Assembly (NCBI GenBank): GCA_963924555.1
Contig: OZ004589.1
Coordinates: 6,758,001-6,822,000 of the forward strand
Origin: Crambe crambe
Taxonomy: Eukaryota; Porifera; Demospongiae; Poecilosclerida; Crambeidae
DNA: 64,000 nt
Reading direction: 5' to 3'
Under the pieces are notes generated by a model. It did not search any database, was not told where the DNA came from, and saw nothing but the letters and a program-made list of their open reading frames with translations. This document shows, one piece after another, positions 11,285 to 43,001 of the stretch; the stretch's first letter is position 1; the number at the start of each line of letters is the position of its first letter. The translations under genes and the position numbers were made by a program.

Positions 11285-12302
11285 ATGTCTGCACTCCTCC
11301 AATCCCTGATCGCTGCTGTGTTGCTAGCGGCCGTCCCCGCCATAGCTGCACCCGTTTCACAATCCACGAGGGTAACTGCATCCCCTCAAGTGCCTCTTAA
11401 CACTTCCAGCGACACAACAACTCAGTCGCCACACACTCCTTACGACTGCTCTGCCCACTCAAGATCACAGACGGAGAGGGCACGAGCAGTTGCTGCATTC
11501 AAGAAAGGCTTGTCACTAATTACTGATCTACACGACAGGAGTCTCAGGGTAAGAAAATTATGCCTAAACAGGTAGTCTAAAATTAATTATCCATAGCCTA
11601 TACATTCAGTGCTTTTTTCTTCTTCTTCTTTCACAGCATTTGACAGTGCGACAACCACGATGCTGTCTACTCAATCCTCTCAGTAGCCTTAATTCTGGGG
11701 ATCTTCTTCGCCACTTGGGGCTACGAGGTATGGTGGAATCAATCGCCAAGGTCAACGGATATGCCGCCCTAGTGCACACCACCCTTGCTACAAGCTACAG
11801 CAATGACATGCAGGCCTTGTACGACATCCTACAGGGGATAGCGAAGGAGATATACATCTTGGTAAGTATTAGTAGAGCTAATAGAGTTTAGAAATTCAAC
11901 CTATTGCACCAAGCTAAACGTTTTAGAACACATTTGATATCTACATTGTGCAGCAATGAACTATGCAAGTTAATTTTTAACTTCTCTCTCTTTTTCCTTC
12001 CACAGCTCTCTCCAGAATATTGCACTAATTGCATAGCCCCTATTGCTCCCAATCAGTGCCCTACTGCTCCCAGTCAGTGCTTCACAATACCACACCTGAG
12101 AATCAATTTCTTTAGCAGCACCTGCAATATGGTCAGCTACATATCCAGCTCGATATTCGGTGAGATGACAGGTGTACAGCGTTATACACGATCTTGGCTT
12201 GATAGCCAAGTGCCTTCAAGACTACTGCCAGCTATCAGCACGCAAGAATGGCTAGCTGCCCACGTTCAAACCAACTCTCCTGCTCACAGCATACTGTTGT
12301 GA
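11285..12302 (+). CDS. secreted helical protein, family A, divergent copy
   Basis: Three exons: 11285-11548, 11637-11861 and 12006-12302, giving 261 residues, with both introns in phase 0. The signal peptide (MSALLQSLIAAVLLAAVPAIA) shares the AVPAIA end with the other copies. The YDCS motif, a basic helix (ARAVAAFKKGLSLITDLHDR), GLRGMVESIAKVNGYAALV, NDMQALYDILQGIAKEIYIL and the Cys-linked last helix are all kept. Exon 3 has an internal short repeat (two APxQC units near its start) and a short insert before the ISTQEWLAAHV tail. It differs clearly from copies 1 and 2, so it predates their duplication. Conservation of frame, splice sites and cysteines despite this divergence argues that the family is under selection. 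Confidence 0.82.
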
Positions 12303-13747
12303 ATCAACAATCAGGCAGAAAAAAAACCGAAAAAAGAAAAGAAAAAAAAACAATCTCAAATTGGTTGCTAGAACCATCAGATCTGTATCTATGCATGTGT
12401 ACTACCTGTAGCTACTGCTTATTACCTGTATCACTAAGTACCACCTGTATTACTTAGCTGTATCACCAGTATTATTACTATTATCTTAGCTACCATCTTT
12501 ATTCATAATAATAGAATAACATCATAATAAAAATTTTTAAACTGGTCTGATGAGATATGCAAAAGCTACAGTTAATGGGAGTGGATGAATATATTATAGC
12601 TGGCTGGCTGGCTAGTTCAACTTTATTCTGATGATGGCATGGAAACAGTTGCTAGTCACGCCCACCAGGGTCAAGCAAAGTGAATCGAACCTTTATTGAA
12701 AATCTCCAGTAAACTGAAGGAGAGGAAGAAAAAGATAATCATGTCAATCATGACACACATTAGCTATAATTATTGATAATCTACTGATTTGGCAATTTTC
12801 TTCATCTCTATAATTCATGATTATATATACTAGTAGCCTTGGGGCTGAAATTTGGTGTGGAGATAGTCCAACCGTTATAGAACATATGACAGAAGTTTGC
12901 ATATAATACTGAGCACATGATTACTAGTCTAAGCATGTAGCCTTGGGGCTGAAATTTGGTGTGGAGATAGTATGGAACATACAGAATGCGGCATAACTTT
13001 CATCATTGAGAAAACAATGGCTATTTGGGAAATGGAAAATGTCGATAACAGTACCTCAAGAATGCATCTACATCCATATTTTTTGGTCTCAGCTCAGTCT
13101 TTTTGTTCTCTTCCAACAACCCAATGACATAGTCCTTTATGTTGAATTCTTCAGGTACAGCCTGTATATACACAAGGAGCACATTACCTTTCAATGATGG
13201 ACAGGAACACCATTACTTTCTTGTATGCTAGCTAGACCCATTGATTGAGACCTTAAGTGTTCTTAGTGCTTTAACAAAATGAACCTATCTACAAATTATT
13301 TAGGGATTATTTTGCTGCCACAGACATAAAGAAGAAGAAGGCAGATAAGACCTGGATCCATAACTGTTTAAAATGCACTTGGTTGTATGCATGGTTCAGA
13401 AAGTTCACTGAAATCATCTCAGCATGAGTAATGATACAAAAAGGACACACGTACATGCCCATGCACCACAAGAAATACAACAGCAGCCATATCACAAGTC
13501 AGACTCTGCATAATACAGTGGTTATTGCTTGAGAAGGAACCATGGTTGCATGCATGGTTCAGAAAGTTCACTAAAGCATGCAGTTCCAGGAATTAGTCAC
13601 TGTGGTTTGTAGTCTGGCTAATTAGCACAGCAGTAGATGCCACTTAACCACATACATAAAGTTACATACCACAATCACTTAACACTAAGCAAACTGTCCA
13701 TGTGGCCCATAACAGAGTTCTTTTCTATGCCTACTACTAGTTCAGAT
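12303..13747. other. intergenic with dispersed repeats
   Basis: No gene seen. The block 'tagccttggggctgaaattt' plus 'ggtgtggagatagt' occurs twice (about 12834 and 12940) and in reverse orientation near 6489. Parts of 13430-13610 recur at about 14050-14290 ('catatcacaagtcaga', 'attgcttgagaag', 'gttcactaaa'). Confidence 0.7.
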
Positions 13748-14002
13748 ATCAGTTCTGACCCAGATTCTGGTCCACCACTGCAGACAAAAAAGGGTAAGCA
13801 CAGGGAAAGTGGATTTGATCCAGCCTGGCTAAATGAATTTCCATGGTTACTCTATGAAAATGATGAGAAAAATGGTCCATCAATGTTTTGTAGTCTCTGT
13901 TGTAAGTATAATCAAGTGACCAAGAAGATGTCTTGGATTGAGATCCCCTGCAAATTATTTCGCAGAGACAAGGTTCGTGAGCATCAGCTTTCTGGTTCCT
14001 AA
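13748..14002 (+). pseudogene. transposon-type zinc-finger fragment (hAT-associated / C17orf113-like)
   Basis: An open stretch encodes SDPDSGPP, then KHRESGFDPAWLNEFPWLLY, an acidic turn, FCSLCCKYNQV and FRRDKVREHQLS before the stop. This is the pattern of the TTF/BED-like finger found at the N-terminus of hAT-type transposase ORFs and in domesticated vertebrate proteins such as ZNF862 and C17orf113. The frame ends just after the first His of the distal motif; no transposase core follows, and flanking blocks are repeated. I read it as a remnant of a DNA transposon or of a gene derived from one. The family match is from memory. Confidence 0.5.
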
Positions 14003-14492
14003 GGCCAATGAATCTAGCTTTTTTTAGGCCTACAGTTATAATTATTACATTTTCTAACTTAGCCATATCACAAGTCAGATTAGAAGTGACTGTGTTTTTT
14101 GTCATCATACGAGTTTTTTTATTGCTTGAGAAGTAACCAGTGGTTGCAAAGTTCACTAAAACATCTCAGCAGGAGTAATGATACAAAGGACACACGTAAT
14201 GCCCACCACGACTTTGCATGATACAGTGGTTTCAGTGTCTACCAGCTGACTCTGTTTTTTGACATCCTACGAGTTTTTTTATTGCTTGAGAAGGAATCCG
14301 ACGCTCCCCTTTAAATCCTTATGCCCCCCCCTCTTGCACCTCTCCATCAAATTATTCACGATACCTTTCCACTCAGAGAAGCTTGGATTCTGTAATTCTT
14401 CTCAAGCAGTTGGAGAACAGACTTTGTCCTGCATAAATCAATATGAATGAATGCTGCATTGAGTGCAATGGAATCAGTATAATATAATATCT

Positions 14493-36010
<21,518 letters not shown>

Positions 36011-36219
36011 AGCTCGACCGTGGGGGAAATCTAGAGTATATATTTAATGCAGTCTCGCGGGTCGACCCTTTACCAAAGGGTCACCGGCCATGTGTGAGTG
36101 CTGACTAAGCAATTCATTATCACCGTGTGACGCGGAGAAAACGGAAATCGCGTGGCTCCGCATTCCAATGGAACGCTTACGTGAAGGTGTTAGAAAGTGA
36201 GAAGGGGTCGTTCAAATGG
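36011..36219. promoter_or_regulatory. bidirectional promoter of DIMT1 and SPATA1-like gene
   Basis: Only 209 bp separate the two ATGs. It is GC-richer than its surroundings, with no TATA box. It carries the perfect inverted repeat GACCCTTTACCAAAGGGTC (36064-36082). The 11-mer GACCCTTTACC of its left half occurs four more times in the window on either strand (29684, 35120, 35150, 47165), three of these in or near DIMT1 and one near the MIER start. Confidence 0.7.
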
Positions 36220-39200
36220 ATGAAAATGGCTGCGAGAGGAGGAAGACCCCGTAGTGAACAATCTCCAAGAAACTCCGAGGTAAATTTCACAATCAGTGAC
36301 GAGCTAGCGATAATTTTTACTATTTTCAAGGTGGACCTGCACATTCTTGTTCTTCCAAGCATGCTATGGAGGCCAGATTTAAGATTTGCATACAATAATG
36401 CATGTTCAGACTCAGTCTCTGGAGGATTCTTGCGGTAATGAAGATAGCAGTCATAATAATTTTGCAGTTTAAGTTTACAATCTCAACTTGACTGCTTCAG
36501 TGTCAGTGCAAAGGACACATTGCAGTCAATAAGGAGTGAAATTGCAAGTCAACTTGATAGCAAGATAATTCCCGTCTCCTTCTTATTTCTGCGCTCAATC
36601 GGAAATTGTTTGACTGCAGTGAGTGGCTCGCTACATTATAGTCTAAACCATTGCTCATTGACACTTGTGTGTAGCATGCAGCATTGATTCACTGTTCATT
36701 TATAAAATTTAATGGTTAAATTTATTCATGTTAGGCACATTTCAATGCTACTATTTAATATGGTGTACTTATACAGGTGTCCAAGAAGCAAGAAAAGCTT
36801 TTCAAAATAGAACTCTTCATGCCTCCACTGGTCAGTTCAGAATGTTTATTTCATCTAGCTACTTATGCCAAAGAGTTGCTCCATTTCTCTCTATCCTCCT
36901 CCTTCAACTCTCCCTCTTTCTCTCTCCTTTTACCTCCAATGAAAAAAAAAATCTCTCACACACAATAATACTTTTACTCTTGCAGGCATCCAGTGCTGAA
37001 CTGTACATTCTGGACTCCACAGCGTGTCAGCAGGATATCTCTTCAGTAGACTTGCATGTGATTCCAGTATCGGAGAAAAAGGAAGATAAGAATAACCAGA
37101 CACGCAGTCAAGGCCCTCCCATGTCCTCACCTCCAATCCATGGTGAGAATGATCTCTATGTAGCTAGTGTGTTATTACCACAAAATTATAAAACTTTCTG
37201 CTATACATCATTTTATATTCATTCCAATGGGGAAATCCTATCAATGTTAAAACCACACCAGAGTTCAGAGAGGTGCTTGAATACCGCATTAAAGGATTTT
37301 GATATTCTTGTGGCTTAACCACATGAAAGAAAAATGGGCCCCATCAGACCTTGAACGAATTCATATAGCCACTTGTTGTGAGGAAGGGCTATCCATTTTT
37401 CCTAAGCCTTTAACACACACACACTGATCATTCATTTATGATCACAAGTATAGGCCAATGGCAAACACTAACTATTGTGTTGTTACATTTCTTGTTCTTA
37501 CTTCAGACAAGAATAATGACAGCCTCTACCGTCACAGTCAATCTGCTATCTATCCAAGCTACATGCCTACACACCATGATCCTTTCCACAACACTCACAC
37601 TCCTCACCACTACACACCTCAACACCTCCTCCATCTGAGTTCTTCATTACCTCACCATGTTCAGTTTGCCTCTACTCACTTCAAGACCACACCTCTTCTT
37701 TCTTCTCACTCTCACCCATCTCCTCACCTCATCTCAGTCCCTCCTATCCTTCCCAATCACCAATGGCACTACCCCTCTCCGATACCCCCTTATCCCTCGT
37801 ACCCCCCTCCTGCCGTTCCCACCCATCACCATTGGCACCTATCCTCTGCTCCTCCCCGGTCTCATGTCGTTCCTCCTTCCCCCCACCCACACCAGTGGCA
37901 CTTCTCCTCTGCCCCTCCACACATCATTCCTACCATTTCCAGCAACTTCATAGCGCCAGACAAATCCAACCACTCGTGTATCACTCCAGGAAACTCCGCC
38001 CACTCATGTTTATCCATGGATCCTTCTTGCTTGAATCCAGAAAACTCCTTCATAGCATCAGACAAGTCAAGTCACTCACATTTAAGTCCAAACTGCTCTA
38101 GTCATTTGTGCATTGCTCCTGGAAACCCCAACCTGTCACCACATAATGTAACTCCAGACAAATCGAACTGGTTGAGTCCAGGAAACACCAACCAATACTT
38201 ACCGTCTGGCAAATCGAACCAGTTGACTCCAGGAAACACCAGCCAATATTCATCACCTGGCAAACTCAGTCCACCATTCCAAACTCCACCCGTCAGCAAT
38301 TTCCAAACTCCACCCACCAGCACTAAACTTAAGAGCAAAGAGAAAGGGAACTTGAGCTTGTCACCAAACAGACATCAGGACAAGGTGATAGCACATGGCG
38401 AAAAGATATCCCACGGCGATTTGAATGACAAAACACTGTTGCTGCCGAAGATTGATAACGCTCCTCTGGTTAGGAATAATTGTTATATAAACGATGGAAA
38501 AACAGAAAATAGATCGATCACTCGCCGCCATCAGGAAGAGCTGCAGAAGCTTCCAAACATCAAAGTGAATCCAAAAAGAAAGAACAGCCCTGTGAGGAAT
38601 GCTATCACTTCTCCCAAGAGATTCAAGAGCGGCTCGCATGTCATTAAAGTGCAAGCCCCAAGTCCAGAAAATCTGACACCTAATGTAATTAAGAGTTATA
38701 GTACCCAAATAATGACAGTACACCGTCTTCCAACCCCAGATAAAGTCATAGTTCACAAAGATAAAGCCACGACCACCAGTTCATTGCTAGGTGATATAAC
38801 TGAAGATAGCGATAGCAGAGCAACTGAAGAAACTAACACTTATTTGATAGAACAAAGAAAGAAATATGTAGATGATTCGTCAAGTGATGAAGGTGATACC
38901 ATCCCCATTCAGAAAAAGAAGCCCGATTGTGATAAGAATGACTCTTTGGCAAAAGTTGATAAAGAAGGAAACACATCTGTGCAAAAACAGAGAGAAAAGG
39001 ATCACATTTCATGGGATGACACTCCAAAGATGATAAATGATCAATATTTGGAGGGAATTACTGAGGAAGAAGAGGAGGAGGAGGAAGATGTGGTAAAAGT
39101 CGAACAGTCGCAAGATGTGGATGGAAAAAAAGCGGATCTGATTTTACAGGCACAAAAAAAGCTTGGAGAACTTGGAGACATGAGGAACCGACGAAAATCG

Positions 39201-42200
39201 GAACCTGGAGTTGGTGAACTGCAGCAACGAAGACTTGACCAATCAAAGGTTAAGACTGAGAATCGTCGTAGGTCAGAACCAGCTCAAAATGTCGGTAAAT
39301 TGCAACAGCAAGGAGGAGGAGGAGGAAAGGCTGATCCCTTTGAGTGGCATGGAATGTCTTACCAGCAGGCTATTGACCACCAAAAGTTAATGGAAGAAGA
39401 AATGGTTAACCAACGCAAGTCGGGGCAGAGACAGAAGGTTAGCCAAAGCAAAGCACAGCCAAAAAGTGCTGACAGGCACAAGTCAGAATTGCAGCAAAAG
39501 GTTAACAGTCGAAACACATCTACACAACACATAGAGCAACAAAGAACTAATAACAAGAGTGTATTATCTGCACAGCACAGGTTGGAGCAACTGGGTCATA
39601 AGTTTAAGCAATCTGGAGTTAACCAACGTGATTTTGAGCAAACAAGGATAAGTCAGCAGAAGTCAGAGCAAAAGGGAACCACTGTCAATCAGCACAAAAA
39701 GGAACCACTGGGACCTAACCAGGATGAATTGAAACAGCAAAGGGATGAGTCAGAACAACTAAGACTTAACCAACACAAGTTACCAGATCACAAGAAAGGA
39801 AAAGAACCTCTGGGAGTTGACAGGTTGGAGCAGCAAGGGGCACAAAGATCACTGCAGAAAACTGGGAATAAAGATCAGTGGGATGATATCAAGCAGGAAC
39901 GCTTTGATAAAAGAGTTAAAGAGCTTCGTTCCAATAAATCGATTCCACAACAAGCGACCAAGTATGCAGTTGCTTCTCCACTACAAAACAATTCCCCCAA
40001 GAAGAAAACCAGAACCCGGCGAAAGTCACAATCTCAGGATGAGAATAGCAACACCATCAACAGTAGCAGTAGCAAGACAACACTTCACTTTTCTCTGAAT
40101 TACTCCAAGTTTGACCATCAAGACATACAGAGTTTTGGTAAGCTGCCATTCGGTTTCAGTGGCCATGGCAGCGAGGGAAGACCTTGCACCGCTGAAGGTG
40201 AGTACTGCCACACTTAAGTCACTCAATCATCACATACACACCTACACCTAGTAGTTGTGTTTAGTAAAGACACCTTCAATGTTTAAGCAACTCTCTTAAC
40301 AGTCTTGCACAATATACTCTACATTGCTCTCTACCTGAGTGACTTATCATCTGCAATATTTGTTGTAGTTAATGAGATGTTGTCAACTCTGAGACAGATT
40401 AGAGAAGAATGGTGAGTTATAACGAATAAGACACGACCATTGTCTCCCCTCCCCACCTCCATACATACCCTTGACTCTGTCCCCCCCCCCCCCCCCTTCC
40501 ACCACCCTTTTCCTTCCTCTTCATCTCATCCTTTACCTCTCTCTTATCTTCACTCCACTCCACAGTGTCGCATTGCAAGATCAGAAGACACTACTTTCCT
40601 CGAATCTCAAGAGATCACAATACTCACTTCGTGCTGAAAGAGAATTAGGTGGGTTGCTAAGAGGAGCTAGATACAACTAGGCTGCATAACTGTCATGATC
40701 ATTACCATTAGCTTTGGCACCTAAAATAACTTATTTGACTGGCATGCAATAGAGACTCATAATAAAACCACCATCAGAAGCAGCTGTTTGCAAGTAGCTA
40801 CAATGAGCTTATAATAGGCATTGCCTCCAAATTGGTGATCAGAAAATCTGCTCACTAAAGTAATAGATTTTCCACTCACTCCACAGTGACAAAGGAGTGG
40901 AAGAAGAAGTACTTTCAAGAGAACAAGCGGACCCCTTCACTGGAGAATCAGCTGACAAAGACTCGCAACAACATTGAGAACATAGTGCGGCACTTGGAGA
41001 AGAAGGGTGGAGTCAAAACCAGCACAAGTTAGTATGGCTATTTTACAAGTACTCTACTTGAAAGTATACTGGAATTGGAAAATGCCTGTTGATAAGGGGA
41101 CTTGTTGACAGACTTTTGTTTGTGTGTTTATCTGTTGTTGTTTTATTGTTGTCATAAACACAGCTGATGGTCCAGCAGTTAGACTCTCAAAGAAGAAGGC
41201 GTTGTCTTCACAACATGTGAGTTCCTTAGCCAGGAGCCTTTGTAAATTATGCTCAAAATTTTGCCTATTATTCTTTTCTTGTATTCTCTAAAACTATTCC
41301 TTAGTGAGGTACCTACTATTCTCCCAAAATAATTATTTATTTCAAAAATTCTTTCCTGTAGTTGTACTGAAACATACTGAGGTCAGCAGTAGATCTGTAT
41401 CTTGGCATGGATAGTCACTGCTAGTACTAGGCTCAGCCATACTAGCTAGTTAGCGAGTTAATTAGACAATAGACTAGATCTAGATCTCTAGATCCTCCTA
41501 AATTTAACCATGACATCATATTACATCATTTCTTGATGTCACTCCAAAAATGGTACCTATTATTCTCCTATTATTCTCAGTTCTTTTTGGTACCTATTAT
41601 TCTCAGTTCTTTTTGGTACCTATTATTCTCAGTTCTTTTTGGTACCTATTATTCTCAGTTCTTTTTGGTACCTATTATTCTCAGTTCTTTTTGGTACCTA
41701 TTATTCTCACAATTATGCCAGCATAATTTACAAAGGCCTACTACGAGCTAACTATTCCTACTTCACTCCCATGACAGGCCAAGATGAGAGTCAAGTAGCT
41801 CGTAGTGTTTGGTAATATTGCATATTGGTGATGGGTAAGGGGTTACTTGACTGAACTTTTTTTTAACTGCACACCTACTTCTCCTTTTTATTTTAGAATA
41901 AATATTATACATCTAGTGTTTGCTATAATTATGGCACTGCTATGTATGACTTGTTCAAATACCAGTTGAGCTTTATAACTGCTGCTGTTTAAAAGTAGGA
42001 GTCTTGAAGCAGTTGCAGTTCTGGCTTGGCTCTATAGTTATGGATTAGTTCACAATCAAGTTGAAAGTAAACACTATATTATGTTCTGCACAGTTTAATA
42101 TTCTGAGCCAGTGTCAGCGTTACGACAAGATCATCGCAGCCCAGAAGGCCACTGTGGAAGAACTCCAGCAAAACTACACTCAGGAAAAGAAGGTACATGA

Positions 42201-42541
42201 AGATAGCAAAGGTTGGGGGAAGGGATATAACTCCAAAATGCTAGGGAGGGTGTGACAATTCCAGATTTCTAAGCACAGAATTGGAAGATAATACAAAACA
42301 GACTTAATAATTGAAAATATTCAAACTTCCTTTAAAGGATCCAGTCATTTTGACCTCATAGAACTATAGTTGCAGTCTCCTTTGTGTGTTGAATAATTTA
42401 GAGGTATTTCAGAGTGTCATTGGTCAAGAGTATATAAGTAATTATCTTATGCAGAACTTGGAGCACATTCAAACAGAGGTGAAAGAGCTTCGTGAGAGCC
42501 TGATGACCAAGAAGATTTTATCAGCCAGAACTCATGATTAA
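36220..42541 (+). CDS. SPATA1: SPATA1-like protein
   Basis: Twelve exons in consistent phase: 36220-36279, 36331-36434, 36501-36618, 36777-36830, 36986-37142, 37507-40197, 40369-40411, 40566-40648, 40887-41027, 41164-41216, 42094-42192, 42455-42541; about 1229 residues. The N-terminal domain (exons 2-5) matches vertebrate SPATA1 end to end: VDLHILVLPSMLW, SGGFLRVSAKDTLQSIRSEI, FLFLRSIGNCLTAV, KEKLFKIELFMPP and ELYIL. The C-terminus is coiled-coil with the family signature VTKEWKKKYFQENK. Between lies one 2.7-kb exon, Pro/His-rich then Lys/Gln/Glu-rich, which makes the protein far longer than human SPATA1 (about 450). SPATA1 is testis-enriched in mammals and reported as a partner of IFT20, so a ciliary or sperm role is likely. 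In-frame ATGs at 36220 and 36226 are both possible; the latter has a better context. Confidence 0.85.
41549..41712. repeat. 26-bp tandem repeat
   Basis: Unit GGTACCTATTATTCTCAGTT plus CTTTTT, about six copies, in the intron between exons 41164-41216 and 42094-42192. Each unit starts with GGTACC. Confidence 0.93.
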
Positions 42542-43001
42542 CTAACTGATAATCATAGTCCAATCACAATGTTGTCTTACGTAAGGTTGTTAATAATTCA
42601 AAACTTCATGAAAAAATAAGGTGAGACGGTATGTTAAAAGGAAAGAAAAGAAGCAAGATTTTTTTTTTTTTTTTTTTTTTTTTTCCATTCAAGATAAATT
42701 ATAAAAAATTTAATCATGCAAAAAGAAGGGGAAAAAAATTAAGTGAGAAAGTAATACTAGTACACACATGCGCGATGGGTCATCTTCAGCCCAGCAGCTG
42801 TCCAGTTGATAATCACACTGGCCGCGAATAATCTATTATATATCATAAAAAAGGATAAAAGTATGATTTTTAAAACACTGAATGAAAATTTACATTATGT
42901 TACTGTTATGGGCACACTCACAAAAACCTGTCTTACTGTTAGAGAGAGAGAGGGAGGGGTGGGGGGAAAGAGTTTAATCAAGTCAAAAAGGTCATCCCAA
43001 G
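42542..43001. other. convergent intergenic spacer
   Basis: Lies between the 3' ends of the SPATA1-like and PP2C genes. It has a poly-T tract (about 42660-42684) and an 'agagagagagggagg' tract near 42943. No gene seen. Confidence 0.75.

Noticed and set aside
36127-36219. Longer N-terminus of the SPATA1-like protein
   Set aside because: The open frame there starts with GTG, not ATG; vertebrate SPATA1 begins close to the conserved VDLH segment, so 36220 or 36226 is preferred.
37657-38101. Alternative ORFs inside the large SPATA1-like exon
   Set aside because: Out-of-frame readings of Pro-rich coding sequence; the spliced frame is fixed by both neighbouring exons.
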